From the NCBI GenBank assembly GCA_020438595.1, contig JAGQUI010000026.1, positions 1 through 13,516 of the forward strand: DNA of 13,516 nt, in the 5' to 3' direction. Position numbers and translations under genes: made by a program. Source of the stretch: Propionibacteriaceae bacterium (lineage in GTDB: Bacteria > Actinomycetota > Actinomycetes > Propionibacteriales > Propionibacteriaceae). Positions 6,327 to 12,608 of this stretch are shown here, piece by piece. The notes beneath the pieces are model-generated. The model was not told where the DNA came from and made no database searches. It was given only the letters and a program-made list of their open reading frames with translations. Numbering within the stretch: position 1 is the stretch's first letter; the number at the start of each line of letters is the position of its first letter.

Positions 6327-7163
6327 GACCACCTCGAGAAGGTGGGCGGCCGCCTCGGCCGTCGATTCCCGGACGCCGGCCAGGTACGCCCTGGGGTCTA
6401 CCGCGTCCGGCTTCGCCGCGAGTTCCTCCCGCAGCCTCGTGGTGCCGGCGATCGCCAGCGCGGTGCCGATGTTCACCTTCCGGATCCCCGCGTCGACCGC
6501 GGCGGAGAGCTGGTCGTCCGGCACGCCGGAACTGCCGTGCAGCACGAGCGGGACGTCCAGCGCGTCGCGCAGGGTCGCGATCAGGGCGAGGTCCAGACGC
6601 GCGGTGCGGTCGCGCATGGCGTGGCTGCTGCCCACCGCCACGGCGAGGGCGTCCACCGCGGTGGCCCCCACGAAGGCGCGGGCCTCGTCCGGATCAGTCC
6701 GGACACCGGGCGCGTGGGCACCGTCCTTGCCGCCGATCTCGCCGAGCTCGGCCTCGACCCAGATCCCGCGGGCGCGGGCCTCGTGCACCACTCCGGCGGT
6801 CAGCGCGACGTTCGCGGCATAGTCGCTGCGGGACCCGTCGAACATCAGGGAGGTGAGCCCGAGCCCGCCGCTGCGCTCCAGCGCTGCCGAGGCCAGCGCG
6901 GCGTCGTCGATGTGGTCGAGGTGGAGGCCCACCGGCACCTCGGCCGCTGCGGCGAGCTCGCGGCAGGCGGCGAGCAGCGGGGCGAACCCCCGCCGGAACC
7001 GGATCGCGTTCTGGCTGACCTGGAGGATGACCGGCCGACCGGTCGCCTCCGCGGCGGCGACCACCGCCTCCGCCTGCTCCAGGGTGATCACGTTGAATGC
7101 GGCGACCGCCCGTCCGCGAGCGGCGGCCGCCTCGACCAGCGCGCCCGCGCCGGCCAGGCTCAT
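6321..7163 (-). CDS. Class II ketose-bisphosphate aldolase (tagatose/fructose-1,6-bisphosphate type, KbaY/GatY-like)
   Basis: This 280-residue zinc aldolase is predicted to cleave a ketose-1,6-bisphosphate to dihydroxyacetone phosphate and glyceraldehyde-3-phosphate. The catalytic Asp83 and zinc ligand His84 lie in HLDHIDD. The other zinc ligands are His181 (VGSSHAM) and His209 (VLHGSSG). These match the spacing of E. coli KbaY (82/83/180/208, from memory). AAFNVITLEQAEAVV at 21-35, VEAELGEIGGKDG at 136-148 and VNIGTAL at 230-236 are further family blocks. The length is normal for the KbaY/GatY/AgaY group. The start ATG overlaps the GH4 stop (ATGA) and has no clear ribosome binding site, so translational coupling is likely. 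With the PfkB kinase and SIS protein in the same locus, a tagatose-type pathway fits. Fructose- versus tagatose-bisphosphate specificity cannot be read from the sequence. Confidence 0.9.
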   Translation of the reverse strand: MSLAGAGALVEAAAARGRAVAAFNVITLEQAEAVVAAAEATGRPVILQVSQNAIRFRRGFAPLLAACRELAAAAEVPVGLHLDHIDDAALASAALERSGGLGLTSLMFDGSRSDYAANVALTAGVVHEARARGIWVEAELGEIGGKDGAHAPGVRTDPDEARAFVGATAVDALAVAVGSSHAMRDRTARLDLALIATLRDALDVPLVLHGSSGVPDDQLSAAVDAGIRKVNIGTALAIAGTTRLREELAAKPDAVDPRAYLAGVRESTAEAAAHLLEVVG

Positions 7164-8476
7164 GACGCGTCGAGCGTGCCGCCCAGCGCCCGCGGCAGGA
7201 ACCGGGCGTGAGCTGCGGTGAGTTCGTCGCACAGGTCCCAGATCTGCCCGGGCGTCAGGCTGGAGGCCGCATTGGGGTCGGCGAGGACGGCCTGGCGCAC
7301 GAGCGCCGGGTCGCCCTCCCTTGCTGCGGCGACGGCCAGTTCGGCGACGGACAGGTAGGCGCGGTTCAGCGCCGCCCCCGCCGCGGGCACGCTGCCGAAC
7401 CGCTGCGGACGCAGGCCGTCGCCGTCCACCTCGGCGGGAACCTCGACCACCGCACCCTCGGGCAGGTTGTCGATCAGACCGCGATTCACGACGTTGGCGT
7501 GGATCAGGCGCGGCGTGCCGGTGAGCATCGAGTGGATGACCTGGGGCGCGTACTCGGCGGCGTCGCCCGCCTCGTGCAGCGGCACGTCGCCGCCCGCAGC
7601 GAGGATGGCCCTCGCCTCCTCGTACTCGGCGACGTTGTCCTCCGAGATCTGCAGGTACTCCAGCGGCCGCAGCCGGTAGCGCTCGATCTGGGCGTCCGAG
7701 CGCAGGAACCAGCTCAGGTACTCCGAGGAGTGCTCGCTGGTCTCGGTCGGGTAGAAGCCGATCCGGGAGAAGATCTCCACCCGCACCCGTCGCTCCAGTT
7801 CCGGATCCGCGGCGATCTTCGCCCGCAGCAGCGGGTACAGGTCGTGGCCGTCCCGGCTCCACTCGGTCAGCCACGCCTGGTGATTGACGCCGCCGGCACG
7901 GTAGCGGGTGCCCTCCAGCGGTACGCCGATCAGTTCGCAGAGGTCGTGCACCGTCCAGTACACGCTGTGGCACAGCCCCACGGCCTTCAGCTGCGGGGCG
8001 ACCTCGGCCAGCCACCACACGTTCATCGCCATCGGGTTGGTGTAGTTCAGCAGCCACGCGTCCGGGCAGACGGCGAGCATGTCGGCTGCGATGCCGGACA
8101 GGACGGGGAAGGTGCGCAGGCCGCGGAACACCCCGCCGACGCCGGTGGTGTCACCGATCGTCTGGCGCAGGCCGTACCGCGCGGGCACCTCGAGGTCGAC
8201 CCGGGTCGCGGCGATGCCGCCGACCTGGATCATGTTCACGACGAAGTCGGCGCCGTCGAGCGCGGCCCTGCGGTCGGCCTCGGCCCGGACGACCAGGTCC
8301 TTGCCGAGCTGCCGGGCCACGTTCTCGGCCGTGCCCCTGGCCACCTCCAGCCGCTCGTGGTCGATGTCGTGCAGCACCAGCTCCAGCACTGGCAGGTCGT
8401 CGTACCGCAGCAGGTCGACGATCAACTGGCGGGTGAACACGACGCTGCCCGCGCCCACGAAGGTGATTCTCGGCAT
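7160..8476 (-). CDS. Glycoside hydrolase family 4 enzyme, alpha-galactosidase/alpha-glucosidase (MelA/AglA-like)
   Basis: This 438-residue NAD- and metal-dependent glycosidase uses an oxidation-elimination mechanism. The N-terminal Rossmann motif ITFVGAGSVVFT is at 4-15, and the acidic end of the second strand is at LHDID (35-39). NYTNPMAM is at 144-151. The metal site has Cys169 in CHSV (169-172) and His199 in GGVNHQAW. In GH4, CHSV or CHEV marks enzymes acting on unphosphorylated alpha-galactosides or alpha-glucosides, whereas CN(V/I)P marks phospho-glycosidases. This fits an ABC importer rather than a phosphotransferase system. ATG at 8476 is chosen because GGAG lies nine bases upstream; an in-frame ATG at 8503 lacks a well-placed site. 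It is the first gene of a two-gene unit with the aldolase and is divergent from the DeoR regulator. Confidence 0.92.
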   Translation of the reverse strand: MPRITFVGAGSVVFTRQLIVDLLRYDDLPVLELVLHDIDHERLEVARGTAENVARQLGKDLVVRAEADRRAALDGADFVVNMIQVGGIAATRVDLEVPARYGLRQTIGDTTGVGGVFRGLRTFPVLSGIAADMLAVCPDAWLLNYTNPMAMNVWWLAEVAPQLKAVGLCHSVYWTVHDLCELIGVPLEGTRYRAGGVNHQAWLTEWSRDGHDLYPLLRAKIAADPELERRVRVEIFSRIGFYPTETSEHSSEYLSWFLRSDAQIERYRLRPLEYLQISEDNVAEYEEARAILAAGGDVPLHEAGDAAEYAPQVIHSMLTGTPRLIHANVVNRGLIDNLPEGAVVEVPAEVDGDGLRPQRFGSVPAAGAALNRAYLSVAELAVAAAREGDPALVRQAVLADPNAASSLTPGQIWDLCDELTAAHARFLPRALGGTLDAS

Positions 8477-8485
8477 GACCCGATT

Positions 8486-8489
8486 CTCC
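8486..8489 (-). promoter_or_regulatory. Ribosome binding site of the GH4 gene
   Basis: GGAG on the minus strand, nine bases before ATG at 8476. It supports that start over the upstream in-frame ATG at 8503. Confidence 0.6.
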
Positions 8490-8529
8490 GGACAAACGCT
8501 CATTCCGCGCAACAAAATGCACGATTTGA

Positions 8530-8543
8530 CGCGCAAATGCGCG
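8530..8543. promoter_or_regulatory. Perfect palindrome CGCGCAAATGCGCG, candidate operator
   Basis: Six-base arms CGCGCA and TGCGCG flank a two-base AA centre. It overlaps an in-frame ATG at 8537 of the DeoR frame. This argues that the regulator starts downstream at GTG 8561 and that this site is regulatory. Confidence 0.5.
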
Positions 8544-8560
8544 ACTGCGATGATCGTTTC

Positions 8561-9373
8561 GTGGCCAGCGCATACAACTCCTCCACCATTGCCGAACTCG
8601 GCAGCTCGACCAAGCGCTCCCGGCGGCTCGCCGACATCCTCGACTTCATCAGCGATCGGGGCGAGGCCTCGATCCAGGAACTCGGCGAGCACTTCGGCGC
8701 CTCTGCGGCGACCCTTCGGCGCGACCTCGGCCTGCTCGCCGACCAGGGCCTGCTCGTCCGCACCCACGGTGGGGCCACGATCAGCGGCGGACCGGCCGAG
8801 GTGCCGGTCGCGCTGCGCGACACCCGGTTCGCGGACGCGAAGGCGCGCATCGCCCGGGCCGCCGCCGCGCTGATCCCCCGCGAACGCCACGCGATCAGCT
8901 TCAGCGGCGGCACGACCACCGCGTCCGTCGCCCGCGAACTCGCCTGGCACAACGACCTGACCGTCGTCACGAACTCGCTCACGATCGGCACGCTACTGGC
9001 GCGCTTCCCCCGGCTGAAGGTCGTGATGACGGGTGGCATCCTGAGGCCGCAGTCGCTCGAACTGGTCGGCGTCCTCGCCGAGGGCACCTTCAACGCGGTC
9101 AAGCACGTCGGCACCGCGATCCTGGGCGCGGACGGGATCTCGGCCGCGGACGGCGTGACCACCCACGACGAGACCGAGGCCCGCACCAACCACGCGATGG
9201 TGAGCAAGGCGGACCGGACCGTCGTCGTGGCGGACGGGTCGAAGGTCGGCCATGCCGCGTTCGCCTCGATGGCCGACATCGCCGAGATCGACGTCCTCGT
9301 CACCGACGACAGCGCGGACGCCGAGGAACTCGCACGGTTGCGAGCCCTCGGCGTCCAGGTGATCGTCGCCTGA
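8561..9373 (+). CDS. DeoR/GlpR-family transcriptional regulator of sugar metabolism
   Basis: This 270-residue repressor-type protein has an N-terminal winged helix-turn-helix at about 17-72. RRLADILDFI, IQELGEHFGASAATLRRDLGLL and the signature RTHGGA are visible. The C-terminal DeoR sensor domain has SFSGGTTT (113-120), VVTNSL (135-140), GGILRPQSLELVG, LGADGISAADGVTTHDE, KADRTVVVADGSKVG (216-230) and VLVTDD. Such regulators sense phosphorylated sugars. Its start is uncertain. GTG at 8561 gives a normal family length and leaves the palindrome at 8530-8543 outside the gene. ATG at 8537 is the alternative. Neither has a clear ribosome binding site, so a leaderless transcript is possible. It is divergent from the GH4/aldolase operon and converges on the QmoC-like gene with a nine-base gap. 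It likely controls both sugar operons. Confidence 0.9.
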   Translation: MASAYNSSTIAELGSSTKRSRRLADILDFISDRGEASIQELGEHFGASAATLRRDLGLLADQGLLVRTHGGATISGGPAEVPVALRDTRFADAKARIARAAAALIPRERHAISFSGGTTTASVARELAWHNDLTVVTNSLTIGTLLARFPRLKVVMTGGILRPQSLELVGVLAEGTFNAVKHVGTAILGADGISAADGVTTHDETEARTNHAMVSKADRTVVVADGSKVGHAAFASMADIAEIDVLVTDDSADAEELARLRALGVQVIVA

Positions 9374-9382
9374 GGCGTCCCC

Positions 9383-10555
9383 CTACCCGACCGGCTCCTT
9401 CTGCTTGGCCAGACCGTAGAAGAACAGCGACACCGGCCGGTACATGGCGTGGGCGAACTTGGTGAACGGCAGGAACAGCACCAGCTCCATCGCGATCGCC
9501 ACGTGGACCAGGAACACCCAGTAGCCCCAGCCGGGCACCGGGTCGGCGTAGAGCGCGGCCTCGATCAGGAAGCCGGTCAGGCCGGTGACCCAGAGCAGCA
9601 CCAGGAACAGCCAGTCCGAGGGCTTGCTGTCGTCGTTGCACTCCTTCTTCTCCTGCCAGCGCCGGATCATGAACCAGGTGACGCCGTACATCAGGGCGAG
9701 GCCCGCGACCGTGCCGAGCAGCCGCACCGGGTACCAGATCGGCACCGGGGTGCCGGTGGCCTTGATCCCGAGCAGGTCCATGCCGTAGTCGAGCGTGGTC
9801 GCCAGCAGCAGGCCGAGGAAGCCCCAGATGGTGAGCGCGTGGATCAGCCAGCGACGCCGGTACAGGGGCTCGGTCGGCACGTCGTCGTGGCAGTCGTCGC
9901 GGTACCGCTTCTGGCCCAGCGACTCGATCCCGAGCGCGTACCACAGCGCCTTGCCGGTGCGTGCCCAGGCCTGCCTGCTGCCGAACAGCGACGCAGCGGT
10001 CACCCCGTCCCTGCGGGCGATGTTGCGGGCCAGCAGGCCGACGCCGAGCAGGCTGAACAGCGCAACGATGACCATCAGCACGATGCCGGTGGTGTGGATC
10101 ACGTGGTACGGGATGAAGTCGAACAGCGCCAGCGACTCCTTGCTCTGCTCGCCGCGGATCGCGGCGAAGAACAGGGCGAAGAACGCCGCCGCCCCGACCA
10201 CGATCGCGGTGCCGATCACCGGACGCGTGTACAGCGCCCGGGCGATGCCGCTCTTGTCGTAGTGGGCGATCGCGTAGCGACGGGCCGTGCCCATGAACTC
10301 GCCCGGATCGGCCTCCTGCGGGCAGCGCGTGGTGCAGATGCCGCACCCGTAGCAGGTCCACAGCTCCTTGCTGCCGACCAGGTCGTCGGTCAGGCCGACC
10401 TGCGCGAGCCGGATCAGCTTTCGCGGGAACAGGGCGTCATCGTCGGTCAGCGGGCAGATCGCCGTGCAGTTGCCGCAGCTGTAGCAGGCGTTGATGTCCG
10501 CCCCGCCGAACTTCTGCATGTCGGTGATCAGGTTCTGGTTCACCACCGTGCTCAT
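9383..10555 (-). CDS. QmoC/HdrC-HdrE-like membrane Fe-S protein with cytochrome b-type domain
   Basis: This 390-residue protein has two parts. The N-terminus carries two full CX2CX2CX3C [4Fe-4S] motifs, Cys24/27/30/34 and Cys68/71/74/78, as in HdrC. The rest has six predicted membrane spans at about 113-133, 151-176, 237-257, 278-297, 314-335 and 345-366, as in the HdrE/NarI-like half of QmoC. His154, His239, His351 and His369 could ligate heme b. The likely role is to pass electrons between the cytoplasmic Hdr-type flavoproteins and the quinone pool. No CCG (HdrB) domain is present. The start ATG overlaps the stop of the small upstream gene (ATGA), and it is the last gene of the operon. Length and layout match QmoC (about 380-410 residues, from memory). 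Confidence 0.88.
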   Translation of the reverse strand: MSTVVNQNLITDMQKFGGADINACYSCGNCTAICPLTDDDALFPRKLIRLAQVGLTDDLVGSKELWTCYGCGICTTRCPQEADPGEFMGTARRYAIAHYDKSGIARALYTRPVIGTAIVVGAAAFFALFFAAIRGEQSKESLALFDFIPYHVIHTTGIVLMVIVALFSLLGVGLLARNIARRDGVTAASLFGSRQAWARTGKALWYALGIESLGQKRYRDDCHDDVPTEPLYRRRWLIHALTIWGFLGLLLATTLDYGMDLLGIKATGTPVPIWYPVRLLGTVAGLALMYGVTWFMIRRWQEKKECNDDSKPSDWLFLVLLWVTGLTGFLIEAALYADPVPGWGYWVFLVHVAIAMELVLFLPFTKFAHAMYRPVSLFFYGLAKQKEPVG

Positions 10556-10830
10556 TCGTACTCACACTCCTCGAGGGTCGCCTCGGCCTCGCCCTGGCCG
10601 ACGATCTGGTAGCTGAAGTAGCCGTCGTCGTCGGCCTCTGCGCCCTCGATCAGGTGCCCGTAGCGGCGCATTCCCATCACCCAGTACACGGTCTCGTGCA
10701 CGGGATGGCCGATTCGTTCGGCGATCTCGACGATGGTCGCCGGCCCCGAGGCGAGCGCCTCGAAGATCGGCTTGTGCATCAGGGGTTCCTCGCGGATCAC
10801 CTCGCGCGGGTCCCGCAACGTCTGGGTCAT
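10552..10830 (-). CDS. Small conserved-looking protein with winged-helix-like fold, inside the Hdr/Qmo operon
   Basis: I do not recognise this 92-residue protein by family. Residues ~19-62 look like a winged helix-turn-helix: KPIFEALASGPATIVEIAER forms helix-turn-helix 2, GHPVHETVYWVMGMRRYGHL the recognition helix, and DGYFSYQIV at 69-77 a wing strand. The C-terminus is acidic (EAEATLEECEYE). AAGGAG lies eight bases before the start. It overlaps the upstream HdrA-like gene and the downstream QmoC-like gene, each by ATGA, so its translation is coupled to both. It could be a regulator of the operon or a small accessory subunit that uses the fold for protein contacts. It has no Cys-rich metal motif. 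Confidence 0.8.
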   Translation of the reverse strand: MTQTLRDPREVIREEPLMHKPIFEALASGPATIVEIAERIGHPVHETVYWVMGMRRYGHLIEGAEADDDGYFSYQIVGQGEAEATLEECEYE

Positions 10831-12608
10831 CCCACCGTCTCCTTGACTCCGTCGGTCGCGACCATCTCTTCGATCGCGGCCCTCATCTGCGCGTCCGTGT
10901 AGCCGAGCAGGTCGATCGCGTCCGAGCCGCAGACCGGGACGCAGCCGCCGCAGCCCTTGCAGGTGGCCGGATCGACGGTCGCGACCTGGCGGCCGTCCCA
11001 CTCGATGCTGGTGATCGCGTCGTAGGGGCACGACGTCAGGCACTCGCCACTGCCGACGCACTTCTCGGTGTCCACCCGGGCCACCAGCGGCTCGAGCTCG
11101 GCGTAGCCCTTCTTCAGCAGCGCCGCGCTCTGCGCGACCGCGGCCAGGCCGGCCGCGACGCTCTCCCCCACGGTCCGCGGGCTCTGGCAGCAGCCGGCGA
11201 TCATCACGCCGTCGACCACCGTCTCCACCGGACGCAGCTTCGGGTGGATCTCGTTGAAGAAACCGTCGCTGCCCACCGGCAGCTTGAGCACCTCGACCAG
11301 CCCGGTGTTCTCCCGCGGCACCATGCCGGTCACCAGCACCACGAGGTCGACCGCGAGGGTCAGCTCGCGGCTCTCGGTGAGCAGGTCGGTCACGGTCACG
11401 TCCAGCTGGCCGGACGACGCCTTCTGCACCGACGGCGGGGTGTGGTCGGGGAACTTCAGGTAGATCGAACCGCGCTCGCGGGACTCGTTGTAGAGCAACT
11501 CGCTCGTCCCGTACGCGCGGATGTCGCGGTGCAGGTGGTACTGCCGGATGCCCGGGTCCAGCTTCGACACCAGCATCGACGCGTGGATGGTCGCCGTGCA
11601 GCAGTACTTCGAGCAGTACTCGTTGCCGGGGGCCTCCTGCCGCGATCCGACGCAGTAGACGTAGGCGATCGAGCGCACCGGGCGTCCCGCGTAGCTGAGC
11701 GTGCCGGACGGCGCCGCGTCCACGATCTCCTTGAACTCCGGCAGGGTCACCACGCCGTCGATGCCGTACCCGAACTCGCCCTCGTCGGGAGAGTAGGAGT
11801 CGAAACCGGTGGCCACGATGATCGAGCCCACGTCGACGGTGAGCTGCTTGTCCGCGCCGTCCCGGTGCAGGGTGAGCTGGGCGGCGTAGTTGCCGAACGT
11901 GCCCGACTTCCCGGTCAGCTCGGCGCCCGTGTACACGGTGATGTCGCGGCGGGCCCTGATCTGCTCGACCAGGCCGGCCACCTCCTCGGCACCGGACGCG
12001 TCGTTCGGGAAGGTGGGGCCGAAGCGTCCGACCCAGCCGCCGAGCTTCGCCTCGCGCTCGACCAGGACGGCCTGGATGCCCAGGTCGGCCAACCCGATCG
12101 CGGCCCGCAGGCCGGCGATCCCGCCACCGACCACCAGGGCCTTCGGAACGGTCTGGATCCGGAGCGGCTCGAGCGGGTCGGACAGCCGGGTCTTCGCCAC
12201 GCCGGCGCGAACCAGTCCGATCGCCTTCTCGGTGGCGCCGGAGCGGTCGTGCGGGTGCGCCCAGGAGTCCTGCTCGCGCACGTTCACCTGGGTGTACGCG
12301 TACTGGTTCAGGTCGGCCCGCTTGGCGACGTTGCGGAACGTCACCTGGTGCAGCTTCGGCGAGCAGGACGCGACCACGAGCCCGTCGAGGTTCTGGGCGC
12401 GGATGTCGTCGATCATGTCGTGCTGGGTTCCGTCCGAGCACGCGAACACCGGCGACTCCGACACGACGACGCCGGGCTCGTCCTTCAGCGCCTCGCGCAC
12501 GGCCTCCACGTCCACGTAGTCCGAGATGTTGCCTCCGCAGTGGCAGATGTACACGCCGATCCGGCGCTCCTCGGGTCCGGCCTTCGGCTCCGGGGTCTCC
12601 TGGCTCAT
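10827..12608 (-). CDS. hdrA: HdrA/QmoB-like flavin and iron-sulfur electron-transfer protein
   Basis: This 593-residue cytoplasmic protein has the HdrA layout. The N-terminal domain carries CHCGGNISD (Cys22, Cys24), FACSDG (Cys57) and SCSPKLHQVTFRN (Cys82). A thioredoxin-reductase-like FAD domain starts with ALVVGGGIAGLRAA (157-170), ends with AGCCQSPRTVGESVAAG (471-487), and holds CVGSR...YCSKYCC (Cys319, 332, 336, 337). Two ferredoxin motifs form the C-terminus. The second (Cys550/553/556/560) is complete. The first (517-527, CVGSGECLTSC) has Ser520 where the second Cys is expected. In Hdr and Qmo complexes this subunit routes electrons between flavin and Fe-S clusters. AGGAGGTG lies six bases before the start, and the ATG overlaps the upstream stop (ATGA). 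It is shorter than typical QmoB (about 750 residues, from memory) because a MvhD-like C-terminal extension is absent. Confidence 0.9.
   Translation of the reverse strand: MSQETPEPKAGPEERRIGVYICHCGGNISDYVDVEAVREALKDEPGVVVSESPVFACSDGTQHDMIDDIRAQNLDGLVVASCSPKLHQVTFRNVAKRADLNQYAYTQVNVREQDSWAHPHDRSGATEKAIGLVRAGVAKTRLSDPLEPLRIQTVPKALVVGGGIAGLRAAIGLADLGIQAVLVEREAKLGGWVGRFGPTFPNDASGAEEVAGLVEQIRARRDITVYTGAELTGKSGTFGNYAAQLTLHRDGADKQLTVDVGSIIVATGFDSYSPDEGEFGYGIDGVVTLPEFKEIVDAAPSGTLSYAGRPVRSIAYVYCVGSRQEAPGNEYCSKYCCTATIHASMLVSKLDPGIRQYHLHRDIRAYGTSELLYNESRERGSIYLKFPDHTPPSVQKASSGQLDVTVTDLLTESRELTLAVDLVVLVTGMVPRENTGLVEVLKLPVGSDGFFNEIHPKLRPVETVVDGVMIAGCCQSPRTVGESVAAGLAAVAQSAALLKKGYAELEPLVARVDTEKCVGSGECLTSCPYDAITSIEWDGRQVATVDPATCKGCGGCVPVCGSDAIDLLGYTDAQMRAAIEEMVATDGVKETVG

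Larger units (their letters stand above)
8477..8560. promoter_or_regulatory. Divergent regulatory region between the GH4/aldolase operon and the DeoR regulator
   Basis: This 84-base gap serves both directions and has two overlapping dyads. One is an imperfect dyad at 8507-8534: outer arms GCGC/GCGC and inner arms CAAA/TTTG, nine of fourteen pairs. The other is a perfect palindrome at 8530-8543. CGCAA recurs at 8508 and 8532. The layout suits autoregulation by the DeoR protein plus control of the GH4 operon. No clear promoter boxes were assigned. Confidence 0.6.

Noticed and set aside
7208..8536. Plus-strand extension of the DeoR frame upstream across the GH4 gene
   Set aside because: It is antisense to the well-supported GH4 gene and shows no domain; the DeoR homology starts only after about 8600.
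8477..8950. N-terminal extension of the GH4 frame past ATG 8476
   Set aside because: It runs antisense through the DeoR gene; the Rossmann motif starts at residue 4 of the 8476 start, which has a good ribosome binding site.
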